Of a stretch of DNA of 64,000 nucleotides, positions 27,532 through 37,000 are shown in pieces. This DNA comes from Pedobacter sp. MR2016-24 (GTDB taxonomy: Bacteria > Bacteroidota > Bacteroidia > Sphingobacteriales > Sphingobacteriaceae). The first letter of the stretch is position 1. Every line of letters begins with the position of its first letter. The notes beneath the pieces are model-generated. The model was not told where the DNA came from. It did not search any database and worked only from the letters and a program-made list of their open reading frames with translations. The stretch lies in contig NZ_JAPIVO010000002.1 in assembly GCF_026239655.1 (NCBI RefSeq), positions 496,001 through 560,000 on the forward strand, read 5' to 3'. A program made the position numbers and the translations under genes.

Positions 27532-28311
27532 ATGAGTTCGTTACAAGGAAAAATTGCGTTAGTTACAGGAGCATCAAGAGGTATTGGTCAGGGTATTGCG
27601 GTAAGTTTAGCAAAGGCAGGCGCTGATATTGCATTAGCTGATATCAGTATTGATGTATTAGAAGAGACAATAAAATTAGTAGAGCAGGAAGGTGTAAAAG
27701 TAAAAGCATACCAGGTTGATGTTACCCAGTTTGAAACCGTAAGAACGATGGTTCAGGCTGTGGCTTCAGAATTTGGTACCTTAGATATAGCCGTTAACAA
27801 TGCAGGTGTATTGGGCATCCATAAAGTGATTGATATGACCGGCGATCAGTGGGATCAGATCATGAACGTAAACGCAAAAGGTGTATTTTTATGCAGTAAA
27901 GCTGAGCTGGAAGTGATGTTGCCAAATAAATCCGGCCGCATTATCAATGTATCATCTATTTTAGGTAAAACAGGAATGTCTGATGTATCTGCTTACAGTG
28001 CATCTAAATTTGCAGTGATTGGTTTCACTAATTCACTGGCTAAAGAAGTAGCTAAAGAAGGTATCACCGTAAATGCTCTATGTCCTGGTATCGTAGGTAC
28101 AGGAATGTGGAGAGGTGATAAAGGATTGGCGCAAGCTTTTGCGAAAGACGGGGAAACAGAAGAGCAATCATGGGAAAGAAATCAGGAGAGCCTTTTACCT
28201 CAGGGAGAAGCGCAGACGCCGGAAGATATGGGACAGTTAGCTGTTTACCTGGCTTCAGCACCACACGTTACCGGACAGGCAATTGCTGTTGATGGTGGTT
28301 TCGGATTATAA
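27532..28311 (+). CDS. Short-chain dehydrogenase/reductase (classical SDR)
   Basis: A 259-residue classical SDR: cofactor motif 'TGASRGIG' (residues 12-19), 'NNAG' (about 89-92), catalytic Ser in 'NVSSI', and Tyr155-x3-Lys159 in 'YSASK'. An Asp ends strand 2 ('LADIS'), which favours NAD(H). The sequence resembles acetoin/diacetyl reductases and sorbitol-type dehydrogenases. It is monocistronic, followed by a strong terminator. Confidence 0.9.
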   Translation: MSSLQGKIALVTGASRGIGQGIAVSLAKAGADIALADISIDVLEETIKLVEQEGVKVKAYQVDVTQFETVRTMVQAVASEFGTLDIAVNNAGVLGIHKVIDMTGDQWDQIMNVNAKGVFLCSKAELEVMLPNKSGRIINVSSILGKTGMSDVSAYSASKFAVIGFTNSLAKEVAKEGITVNALCPGIVGTGMWRGDKGLAQAFAKDGETEEQSWERNQESLLPQGEAQTPEDMGQLAVYLASAPHVTGQAIAVDGGFGL

Positions 28312-28331
28312 TCTGATATACTAAAATATAG

Positions 28332-28365
28332 AAGGTCCTTTCATTCATTTGAAGGGACCTTTTTG
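28332..28365 (+). terminator. Rho-independent terminator after the SDR gene
   Basis: AAGGTCC (28332-28338) pairs with GGACCTT (28355-28361), and the stem extends inward through TTTCA/TGAAG with one G-T pair. A run of T follows (28360-28364). It is the strongest classical terminator in the window, and it rules out a TTG at 28349, inside the stem, as start of the next gene. Confidence 0.88.
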
Positions 28366-28435
28366 TATAAATTATCAGGTTGCAAGCCCTGCTGTTGAGT
28401 CAAAAGATATTATTTTTGTTGTAAGATTTTTACTG

Positions 28436-29029
28436 ATGGAAGAGAGAAATAAGGATAGGTCAATTACTTTTGAGGTAGCTACTACAGATGCACATTTTGA
28501 GCAGATTTTGGAGCTGCAAAAACAAAACCATTATACCAGTATAAGTGAAGCACAGCAATTGACAGAAGGGTTTGTATTTGCTGCGCATGATATGCGTATA
28601 TTGAAGTTAATGGCTGCTACTGCACCGCAGATTATTGCACTTAGCGGGGATAAGGTTGTGGGTTATAATCTGGGTATGACCTGTGATATGGAACAGGAGT
28701 TGCCAAGTCTGATACCGATGTTCCAGGAATTCAGGAAATGGACTTACCAGGGCAAACCTTTGATGGATTACCAGTTCATAGTGGGCGGACAAGTTTGTGT
28801 ACACAAAGATTTCCGGGGCAGGGGATTGATCCGTCAGTTGTATCAGCAAACAAAGGAGGTGACTGCTGGTCAGTATCAGCTCTGTGTAACTGAGATTTCT
28901 GTGAGAAATACAACCTCCCTGAAGGCACATCAGAAGTTAGGATTTGAGATCCTGGGCGTATATAACGATGGGGTGGAAGATTGGAACCTGGTGGTGTGGA
29001 AATATGAAGTGGCAAAGCCTTATTTTTAA
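28436..29029 (+). CDS. GNAT-family N-acetyltransferase
   Basis: A 197-residue GNAT protein. The acetyl-CoA pyrophosphate loop is 'VHKDFRGRGLIRQL', and 'VRNTTSLKAHQKLGFEILG' is the usual motif B region. The ATG at 28436 is chosen because the longer in-frame start at 28349 lies inside the preceding terminator. A TAnnTTTG-like box (TATTTTTG, 28411-28418) sits 18 bp before the start. It is followed 17 bp later by an HxlR regulator, probably in the same transcript. The substrate is unknown. Confidence 0.85.
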   Translation: MEERNKDRSITFEVATTDAHFEQILELQKQNHYTSISEAQQLTEGFVFAAHDMRILKLMAATAPQIIALSGDKVVGYNLGMTCDMEQELPSLIPMFQEFRKWTYQGKPLMDYQFIVGGQVCVHKDFRGRGLIRQLYQQTKEVTAGQYQLCVTEISVRNTTSLKAHQKLGFEILGVYNDGVEDWNLVVWKYEVAKPYF

Positions 29030-29046
29030 TCAAAAATTGATCAGCT

Positions 29047-29442
29047 ATGTACGAGAGAAAAATTCCTGTTGATATTGATTGTGGAATGGAGATGGCACGC
29101 GAGGTTTTAATAGGTAAATGGAAAATGCATTTACTGTATTACATTTCTCAGGGGGTAGTCCGTCCGGGTCAGCTGCAAAAGAAAATTCCCGGTGCTTCAC
29201 GCAGGGTATTGAACATACAACTGAATGAACTGGAAGCACAGGGAATGGTCTCTAAAATTATTTACAATCAGCTGCCACTGAAGGTGGAGTATAGTTTAAC
29301 CGATATTGGTGAAAGCATTTTACCCGTTATTGCGGTTATTGGCAATTGGGGCGCAGATCATTTCGACCATTTACAGCAGGTGTTTCTAAATAACCCACGC
29401 TTAAAAGTTGACCAAACCAAACTCGAAGCAAGAGCAGTGTAA
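29047..29442 (+). CDS. HxlR-family winged-helix regulator (paired with the SDR at 29.5-30.3 kb)
   Basis: A 131-residue HxlR-type protein: 'VLIGKWKMHLLYYI' opens the domain, 'ASRRVLNIQLNELEAQGMV' is the recognition helix region and 'VEYSLTDIGESILPVI' the wing. One Cys (Cys13, 'DIDCGMEM') lies before helix 1, the position of the sensor Cys in thiol/quinone-responsive HxlR proteins. It is convergent with the SDR gene 72 bp away. A paralogous HxlR/SDR module lies at 39.9-41.2 kb. Confidence 0.87.
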   Translation: MYERKIPVDIDCGMEMAREVLIGKWKMHLLYYISQGVVRPGQLQKKIPGASRRVLNIQLNELEAQGMVSKIIYNQLPLKVEYSLTDIGESILPVIAVIGNWGADHFDHLQQVFLNNPRLKVDQTKLEARAV

Positions 29443-29514
29443 GCCCGCTTAGGTGTAGGGTCGTGATAGATTTTTATGCTGATTTTTCTAAGTTTATTGG
29501 TTGTTTATAGTGTT

Positions 29515-30309
29515 TTATATTGTTCTTATGGTGCCGCCGTCAATGATATATTCTGTACCCGTTAAATAAGCGGCTCGTGGTGATACCAGAAAACCTACCA
29601 ATTCTGCTACTTCTTCAGGTTCTGCAGGTCTGCCCATTGGTATCCCGCCCAGCGCGTCCATTACACTTTGTGTGGCTTCTTCTATCGTGATATTTGAACT
29701 TTCTGCTATCCGCTCCATCATTCTCACAGATGCCGTCGTTTTTATCCAGCCTGGTGAAACTGTGAGCACCCTCACCCCCTTTCTGGCAACTTCGTTTGAC
29801 AGTGACTTGCTGTAATTGAGCAATCCCGCTTTTGCGGCAGCATAAGGTAACGTAGAATCGTATAATGGTAATTTTGCCTGTGTAGAAGCTACATGTATAA
29901 TCACTCCGGAACCTTTTTCCAGCATAAAAGGCAATAAGCCCCTGTCCAATCTCACTGGTGCCATTAAATTGAGTTGTAACGTGTCTGTCCAGTGCTGATC
30001 TGTCAAAACCGCGAAACCGCCGCCAGGCGTTTCAGAACCGCCCATAGAATTCACCAGAATATCGATCCCTCTAAAGTGTTGTTCAATGTGCCGCACTACG
30101 ATTCCCGTTCCTTCTTCCGTACTCAGATCGGCCGCAATAAAATGGAATCTTTCGTCTGTTTCCTCAGGTTGATTTCTTGCTGTAATGATTACCCGGGCTC
30201 CCGCAGCTGCAAGTCGTTCTGCAATTGCTTTTCCGGCGCCTTTAGTTCCGCCAGTCACTAATGCTATTTTTCCTGTTAATTCTGTACTGATGTCAAAATT
30301 GCTTTTCAT
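29515..30309 (-). CDS. Short-chain dehydrogenase/reductase, paralogue A
   Basis: A 264-residue SDR. The cofactor motif is 'VTGGTKGAGKAI' and the catalytic pair is Tyr156/Lys160 ('YAAAK'). Arg-containing 'ITARNQP' after strand 2 points to NADP(H). The ATG at 30309 is preferred to the upstream in-frame TTG at 30333 because the domain starts after it and the paralogue at 39928-40725 has the same length and the same Tyr156 position. A 22-bp near-palindrome at 30381-30402 lies upstream. Substrate unknown. Confidence 0.88.
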   Translation of the reverse strand: MKSNFDISTELTGKIALVTGGTKGAGKAIAERLAAAGARVIITARNQPEETDERFHFIAADLSTEEGTGIVVRHIEQHFRGIDILVNSMGGSETPGGGFAVLTDQHWTDTLQLNLMAPVRLDRGLLPFMLEKGSGVIIHVASTQAKLPLYDSTLPYAAAKAGLLNYSKSLSNEVARKGVRVLTVSPGWIKTTASVRMMERIAESSNITIEEATQSVMDALGGIPMGRPAEPEEVAELVGFLVSPRAAYLTGTEYIIDGGTIRTI

Positions 30310-30380
30310 TTCTTCTGCTTTTTTATCATACAATAATCAGCAGTATTTCAGTTGTTTACAAGTACGGAAAAGCTATTCCC

Positions 30381-30402
30381 ATAGGGGTAAATTTATCCCT
30401 AT
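30381..30402. promoter_or_regulatory. 22-bp near-perfect palindrome between divergent genes, candidate operator
   Basis: ATAGGGGTAAA followed directly by TTTATCCCTAT: 11-bp arms with a single mismatched pair and no spacer. It lies 72 bp before the SDR start (minus) and 77 bp before the helicase start (plus). Size and position suit a dimeric repressor such as the nearby HxlR protein. The binding protein is inferred. Confidence 0.45.
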
Positions 30403-30478
30403 CACCTTGGAATGAAATTAAATGCAATTTAATTTATGCCGGGAACAAACTTTCGGCAGAATTCGTAGTTGTAGCTTC

Positions 30479-31975
30479 ATGAAAAAATTATATCATTATC
30501 AGGAAAGTGATATTACGCTCCTTTTCGAAAAGCTGGAACAAAATCCGGGCAATCATCGTCTGCTTTACCAATTGCCTACAGGCGGGGGTAAAACGGTTAT
30601 ATTTTCGGAGATCGCCGGCAGGTTCATCAAAAAATACAACAAAAAAGTAATCGTACTTACCCATAGGGTAGAGCTGTGCAGGCAAACTTCTGCAGTTTTA
30701 TCGATGACGGCCATCAGTAATAAGATCATCAACAGTGCCGTTAAAAAGATATCCAGGAAAGATGGTTATGGCTGTTATGTGGCCATGGTAGAGACCCTGA
30801 AAAACCGGATCAATGAGGGCTTGATTAACGTGGATGATGTGGGTCTGGTTATTGTAGATGAGGCGCACCACAATTCATTCCATAAGCTGCTTGGAAAGTT
30901 TAAGAACGCTGCTGTGATTGGTGTTACCGCTACCCCTTTCAGTTCAGACATCAACCTGCCCATGCGTAAAAACTACAACGAACTGGTGGTTGGCGCTGAA
31001 ATCGGTTCTTTGATTGAGCAGGGCTTCCTGGCCAAACCTTCTACCTGGAGGTACGATGTGGAATTGAATACCTTAAAAACCGGGCTTCATGGAGATTTCA
31101 CCGTAAGTACTTCTGATGAATTATACACCTCGCAAGCCATGCTCGATTTGCTGGTCCATGCTTATGAAGCGCATGCTAAAAATAAAAAGACCCTGATCTT
31201 TAACAATGGAATTTTCACTTCCCGGAAAGTAGAGGAAGTTTTTTCAGCTTTAGGTTATCCCATCAAACACCTGGACAATAAGACGAGTGCTACTGAAAGA
31301 GCAGAGATTTTGAAGTGGCTGAAAAAAACAAAAGGAGCCATCCTTACTTCGGTCTCCATTCTGACTACAGGTTTTGACGAACCCTCTATTCAAACCGTAA
31401 TCCTGAACAGGGCAACTACCTCACTTACACTTTATCATCAGATGATCGGCAGGGCCTCGAGGCGACTACCGCAAAAGAAAACCTTTAGCATTATTGACCT
31501 GGGTAACAATACTGACCGTTTCGGAGAATGGTCTGCGCCGGTAGACTGGAAACACGTTTTTGAAAATCCGGAGGCCTATCATGAAATGCTGACCAGTAAA
31601 ACCAGTTATGAGGCACACCAGATGCCTTCTGATATGCGCAGTAAATTTCCAAACAGCAGGGAGATCTCTTTTGACGTGCAGGCAGCACATCAGGCGGCCG
31701 TAGAAAGCGGGCAGAAGGCAAACATTGTGATCAGGGATTCAATCCGTCAGCATGCATTGATGTGTGTAGATAACAGCGCGACTGTTTTGGAGGCTCTTGA
31801 ACTCACCGAAGAACTGACAAAAGAAATTGACTGGAGAATCAAACAATATGGTAAATGTCTTGGTAGAGTAACTAAGAACTATACCGACTGGCTGCGGGAA
31901 GATTATCATGCGAGATTAGAAAAACTCGTGCAGAAGATTATGAGTCGCAGGGCAGTACTCAAAACAGCAGTATAA
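30479..31975 (+). CDS. Superfamily 2 DEAD/DEAH-box helicase
   Basis: A 498-residue SF2 helicase with all core motifs: Walker A 'LPTGGGKT' (residues 32-39), DEAH at 127-130 ('VDEAHHN'), 'GVTATPF' (motif III-like), and in the second RecA domain 'LTTGFDEPSIQTVI' and 'QMIGRASRR' (motif VI). The C-terminal 120 residues are helical and unassigned. The ATG at 30479 is chosen because the Q-motif region ('LYHYQESDI') begins right after it. It lies 13 bp before a DUF3891 gene, so the two form an operon; a nucleic-acid repair or defence role is possible but unproven. Confidence 0.88.
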   Translation: MKKLYHYQESDITLLFEKLEQNPGNHRLLYQLPTGGGKTVIFSEIAGRFIKKYNKKVIVLTHRVELCRQTSAVLSMTAISNKIINSAVKKISRKDGYGCYVAMVETLKNRINEGLINVDDVGLVIVDEAHHNSFHKLLGKFKNAAVIGVTATPFSSDINLPMRKNYNELVVGAEIGSLIEQGFLAKPSTWRYDVELNTLKTGLHGDFTVSTSDELYTSQAMLDLLVHAYEAHAKNKKTLIFNNGIFTSRKVEEVFSALGYPIKHLDNKTSATERAEILKWLKKTKGAILTSVSILTTGFDEPSIQTVILNRATTSLTLYHQMIGRASRRLPQKKTFSIIDLGNNTDRFGEWSAPVDWKHVFENPEAYHEMLTSKTSYEAHQMPSDMRSKFPNSREISFDVQAAHQAAVESGQKANIVIRDSIRQHALMCVDNSATVLEALELTEELTKEIDWRIKQYGKCLGRVTKNYTDWLREDYHARLEKLVQKIMSRRAVLKTAV

Positions 31976-31988
31976 TTATCAAGGAAAT

Positions 31989-32702
31989 ATGATTGTAAAT
32001 TACACCGAATCTGGATGGGAAATTATTACCCAGCGCTCACATGGGCTGCTTGCCGCGCAGATCTGTGCACACTGGAAAAAGAATGACCAGCCTGAACGGT
32101 GGGTAGATACGCTCATCGCGACCGCTGAGCATGATGACGTATACAATGAGTTTGAGAATGAAGATTTACTGAACCCGAGCGGAGGACCTGTCAATTTCAA
32201 AAACACCAGTTTTAAAAAAGAATATGCCGACCGGCTCATTGCCATGGCAGAAACCAAGAGTGCTTATATTGCACTTTTAATCTCCAGGCATATTCAGTTT
32301 GTCCATGGTCCGGATTCTAAAGCTGCCTCTTTTATCAAAGCGCTCAGAGAGCGGGAAAAGAAGTGGATCAACGTAGCTCAAAGCAGCCAGGAGGAAGTGC
32401 GCAGGGGATATGAATTGCTTGAATTCTGTGATGCCTTTTCCTTGCTCATCTGCCAGCAGCAGATACAGCCAGAACAACGTAAGATTGAAATCAGTAGTGG
32501 CCCGGATGGAACTGCCTACGAAATGCATGCAGTGGGTGAGGGATTGCAGGTTAATCCCTGGCCATTTGAAGAAACTTCCTTTGTAGTGAGTTATGAATCC
32601 AGGATCTTACCGCAAATGGCTTTTAAAAGTACAGCCGAGTTCAGGACGATGATAGCAGATGCTGACGTGAAGACCCATCACTTGCGGCTAACTGGAATGT
32701 AA
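31989..32702 (+). CDS. DUF3891-like protein, possible HD-type hydrolase
   Basis: A 237-residue cytoplasmic protein that I match to the DUF3891 family by its opening ('VNYTESGWEIITQRSHGLLA'), 'ATAEHDDVYNEFE' and 'FCDAFSLLIC'. The ordered His and Asp residues (His in 'RSHGL', 'EHDD', 'SRH', Asp in 'FCDAF') resemble an HD-domain metal site. It is encoded 13 bp after the helicase and 12 bp before a membrane protein, in one probable transcript. The biochemical function is not known to me; phosphohydrolase activity is inferred from the His/Asp pattern only. Confidence 0.65.
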   Translation: MIVNYTESGWEIITQRSHGLLAAQICAHWKKNDQPERWVDTLIATAEHDDVYNEFENEDLLNPSGGPVNFKNTSFKKEYADRLIAMAETKSAYIALLISRHIQFVHGPDSKAASFIKALREREKKWINVAQSSQEEVRRGYELLEFCDAFSLLICQQQIQPEQRKIEISSGPDGTAYEMHAVGEGLQVNPWPFEETSFVVSYESRILPQMAFKSTAEFRTMIADADVKTHHLRLTGM

Positions 32703-32714
32703 GTTTGAACCAAC

Positions 32715-33518
32715 ATGAAAAAATTGCTTACAGCTGTTTCTGTTATTGGCTTTGGAACCTTTCTTTTTTATCACTACATATTTAATAAAGTGGTATTGAG
32801 GCTCAGCATGAACAATGAATTCCCCCTTTCAATAGTTATTTTTTCATTTTGTTGGATCTTCCTGGCTCTGATGATTTTCGATTTGATCTACAGGAAGTTT
32901 TTTAGTCTGGTTGCCGCACCAGCGTTCTATTTAATGGCCTTTTTTACTGCAAAGGATGCGCTGTGGGCTTCTGAACTCCTGTGGGATAGAAATTATCTGC
33001 TTGTTGGAATCATTCTCGCCATTTACGCGTTTTCACTCTTTGCTATTGTGTACCGTTTTGATCCTAAATTCAAATGGATCATGAAAGGCAATACAGAAAA
33101 AGAGTCTGCCACTGGTTGGGTGGTGCTTAGTCTCTGGAACAAAGTAGTGACTGTAATTGGACTCAGCATATTGACTATATTTGCTTTATATGTTCCCTAC
33201 AAAGTGATATTGGTTTCTGGATATCTGATTAACAAAACCCCAATAGAAAAACACGCAAAAGTAATAGGGCTTGGCGAAAGTCATGGTAAAAACTTTCACC
33301 ATAGGTACTGGGTCATTGAACTCGATGGGAGGCAGGAGACATTTTGGGTATATGCTGCTGCAAATACAACACCTGACGATAAAAACAATTGCGCTACGCA
33401 TACAGGACCTGAAGTAGGATCAACATTAGTAATGATGGGACGTGAAGGAGTTTTTGGATTTTCTTTTGATAAGGTAGTCAGGATTTTGGATGCGCAAGGG
33501 GAGGTTATCTGCAAGTAG
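32715..33518 (+). CDS. Membrane protein of unknown function
   Basis: A 267-residue protein with about five predicted membrane helices (near 5-20, 40-60, 65-80, 95-115, 145-175) followed by a soluble C-terminal domain of about 90 residues with beta-strand character ('HHRYWVIELDGRQETFWVY'). No family is recognised. It follows the DUF3891 gene by 12 bp and is closed by a hairpin at 33527-33550. Confidence 0.65.
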   Translation: MKKLLTAVSVIGFGTFLFYHYIFNKVVLRLSMNNEFPLSIVIFSFCWIFLALMIFDLIYRKFFSLVAAPAFYLMAFFTAKDALWASELLWDRNYLLVGIILAIYAFSLFAIVYRFDPKFKWIMKGNTEKESATGWVVLSLWNKVVTVIGLSILTIFALYVPYKVILVSGYLINKTPIEKHAKVIGLGESHGKNFHHRYWVIELDGRQETFWVYAAANTTPDDKNNCATHTGPEVGSTLVMMGREGVFGFSFDKVVRILDAQGEVICK

Positions 33519-33526
33519 TATCAAGA

Positions 33527-33550
33527 GGAGTTTAAAAACCCCTTTTATTT
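33527..33550 (+). terminator. Probable terminator after the helicase transcript
   Basis: GGAGTTT (33527-33533) pairs with AAACCCC (33536-33542) with one mismatch and a minimal loop, followed by TTTTATTT. It lies 9 bp after the stop of the membrane-protein gene. Confidence 0.5.
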
Positions 33551-33565
33551 CACAAATTCATTCCC

Positions 33566-33740
33566 ATGACAACAATGACAATCAGTGTGCCTGATTTTCT
33601 AGTGGCTGATCATCAGAGTACAGTTAGATTGCCTGGCGGCAAAACTCTATGAATCGGGTAAATTATCTTTAGGACAAGCTGCGGAAATGGTACTTCTTGG
33701 GCGCTGTCGACGACCTCTAACATCATTTTTATGTGCCTGA
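33566..33740 (+). pseudogene. Frameshifted remnant of a UPF0175-family antitoxin
   Basis: The frame from ATG 33566 reads 'MTTMTISVPDF', the start of UPF0175 antitoxins, but stops early. From about 33633 a second frame reads 'LAAKLYESGKLSLGQAAEM', the highly typical UPF0175 core, and then degenerates to a stop at 33738-33740. The two halves are out of frame, so at least one indel has occurred, and the expected helix after 'AAEM' is lost. UPF0175 proteins are usually paired with a PIN-type (DUF3368) toxin; no intact partner is present here. Confidence 0.72.
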
Positions 33741-34060
33741 TTTGATCGGCAGGGAGTTTACTAGTTTTCCCCTTCCTCCTATAGCACTTTTAGCCCTTTG
33801 TGCTTAAAACTCTTTATCATGCTAATATTGTAAGGTGTAAAGCTACACTTGTCAAGTGATGGATGCAAAAATCATAATATCTTGTCTCTAAAAATCAATT
33901 ACAGCATCAGGCACTTCATTACATGTACAAAAAAGTATTGCCATATCCACCATATTAAGCTTGCTTTTTAGGAGAAACAGGCATTACATACCTGTCCTAT
34001 ATATATATTGTTGAATGCTATATTTTTTAGTTAAATTAAGCTCTTTAAATATTTCTGCCT
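33741..34060. other. Intergenic, no gene recognised
   Basis: AT-rich stretch before the sensor kinase. It contains a small hairpin-like repeat (AGGTGTA...TACACTT near 33834-33852). Short out-of-frame peptides are present but none can be assigned. The last 60 bp should hold the kinase promoter, but no clear -33/-7 pair was found. Confidence 0.4.
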
Positions 34061-37000
34061 ATGGATAAGTTAGTGCTGCCAGCAAATGAACAAGACCGCT
34101 TAAAGGCGTTGAAAAACTATGAAATTCTGAATTCGCTGTCTGAGCAGGAGTATGACAGGATCACGTCCCTCGCTGCCATAATTTGTCAGACACCAATTTC
34201 ACTGATTACATTAGTAGACGAAGATCGGCAATGGTTTAAATCAAAAGTTGGTTTAGATATCGATCAAACTTCCAGAGAAATTGCATTCTGTCACTATACC
34301 ATCATGGATAAAGTGCTTTTTGAAGTTCCTGACGCAGATACAGATCAGCGGTTTAGAGATAATCCGCTGGTAACGCAAGATCCTCACGTGAAATTTTATG
34401 CGGGATATCCGCTGATCGATCCTGCCGGATATCAGATAGGTACGCTATGTGTAATAGACAGAAAGCCTAACCGTCTTAATGACCAGCAAAAGGAAGCTTT
34501 ACATTTGCTAAGCCAGGAGGTGATGCAATTGATCACTGAACGAAGATTGAAGGAAGAGCTAAGGAATTTTGAAAAGCTGTTCTTGTTATCTAACGACCTC
34601 ATCTGCGTAGCAGGCACGGATGGTTTTTTTAGAAAAGTAAATCCGGCTTTTAATAAAATATTAGGCTGGTCTGAAGCAGAGATATTAGCAAAAACGATTT
34701 TTGATCTGGTACATCCGCTGGATGAGTTGCGTACTGTTGCCGAAATGGAAAAATTGAAAAAAGGGCAATCAATTATTAATTTTGAACATCGTCTCCAGAC
34801 CGCATCTGGCAATTACAAGACATTTCAATGGGTTATCAGTCCAGAGGAAAATACAGGTAACTTATTTGCTGTGGGACGAGACGTTACCCAAATCAGGGAA
34901 AGCGAGGAGAAACTGGCTGAAAAAGAAGCTGATCTGCGAGCCGTAGTTGAAAACTCCCAGGGCCTTATCTGTACCCACGACCTAAATGGTAATTTTTCAT
35001 CAGTCAATCAGGCGGGTGCAACCATTATGGGTTATAGCGTAGCTGAGCTAATAAAAATGAGTCTTTTTGATATCATTCCAGCGGAACGGCACGTTTACCT
35101 GAGTACTTATCTGAATCATATAGCGAAAACCGGCAGCGGAGCCGGACGAATGCTGGTCATCCATAAGGATGGAAGCTTAAAAACGCTGCTTTTTAATAAT
35201 GTACTGGAAAAAAGGCCTGGTAAAAATCCCTATGTGATCGGTAATGCCTTGGATATTACAGAAAGCAAGAAAATGGAAATGCGTCTTTCACAGTTATCTG
35301 AAATGCTCAGGCAAACCAATCAGGTAGCCAGGGTTGGTGGATGGCAACTTGATCTTTCTACAAAAGAAGTTTACTGGACACAAGTCACAAGGGAAATTCA
35401 TGATTTACCGGAAGAAATTGAGCCGGACCTGCAAACCGGAATCAATTTTTATAAAGAAGGTTCAGGTCGCGAGAGCATAATTGGCGCCATTAACCAGGCA
35501 ATTGCTGATGGCAAATCATGGGATATAGAAGTGCAGATTGTTACCTATACGGGCAATGAAATCTGGGTAAAATCAATGGGAAACGCGATTTTTGAGGATG
35601 GTAAATGCGTAAGACTGTATGGCTCTTTTCAGGATATAGACCGCAGAAAAAAAACAGAGTTAGAGGTGGAGCGGTCAAGAGCAATTCTTTCTTCATTTGC
35701 CACTCATGCACCTGCCGCAGTTGCGATGCTGGATAAAAATATGAACTATATTGCAGTGAGCAACCGCTGGCTGGAGGATTATGGTCTTCAAGGTAAAGAT
35801 ATTATTGGCGGCTCATATTATGATTATTTTTCTTTTATAACTATTGAGGGCAGGCAGCGGCATCAGCGAATTCTCCAGGGTGAAATAGAGCGGAAAGAAG
35901 AAGATATTTTTATACCTGTTGATAGCCAGCAAAAGCAATACATCACCTGGGAGATGCGACCCTGGTTTGCAGCAGACGGCAGCATTGGAGGAATGATGAT
36001 CTTTACACAAAACATTACTTCAGCTATAGAGCAGCGCAATGAGTTAGCTCAGGCAAAATTGGCAGCAGAGCAGGCCAGCATAGCCAAATCAGACTTTTTA
36101 TCTAATATGAGCCATGAAATCCGAACCCCTTTAAACGGAGTAATCGGATTTACAGATCTGGTGCTGAAGACCGAGCTCAATGATACACAGTTACAATACC
36201 TTTCTATCGTTAATCAATCTGCTAACGCGCTGCTGGGTATTATCAATGATATCCTGGATTTCTCCAAAATTGAGGCGGGTAAGTTGGAATTAGACATAGA
36301 GGAGTGTGACCTGTATGAGATCAGCGGGCAGGCGACCGACATCATTTCCTATCAAGTACAAAAGAAAGGGTTAGAGATGCTGCTGCATTTGCCTCCAGAT
36401 CTGCCAAGATTTATATGGACAGACTCAGTACGTTTGAAACAGATTTTGGTTAACCTGCTTGGCAATGCGGCAAAGTTTACCGAGAAGGGCGAAATAGAAC
36501 TTAAAATTGAGGTACTGGAGCAACAGGCAGACCGGTCTCTGTTCCGTTTTGGCGTGAGAGATACGGGAATTGGGATCAGGGCAGATAAAAAAGAAAAAAT
36601 ATTTGAAGCCTTTGCCCAGGAAGATGGTTCTACCACAAAAAAATATGGAGGCACGGGCTTAGGTCTGGCAATTACAAATAAACTGCTGGGCTTGATGAAC
36701 AGCAAGCTTGAATTGGATACGATCCTTGGAAAGGGAAGCGAATTCTTTTTTGAGGTATGGATGCAGTGTGAGCAAGGTGAAGCCAAAGTGTGGGAAGATA
36801 TCAGCTGGATACAGAAGGTGCTGATAGTGGATGATAATATGAACAACAGGACGATCCTTGAAGAAATGCTCCTGCTAAAAGGGATTATTTGTACACAAGC
36901 TAAAAATGGTTTTGAGGCTTTACAGATTTTAGCGTCAGGGGAACATTTTGATGTGATCCTGATGGATTATCATATGCCATATCTGGATGGCCTGGATACA

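Noticed and set aside
36352..36846. 164-residue minus-strand ORF inside the sensor kinase gene
   Set aside because: Lies opposite the HATPase and REC coding region; composition (Ser/Leu/Phe-rich) is that of an antisense shadow.
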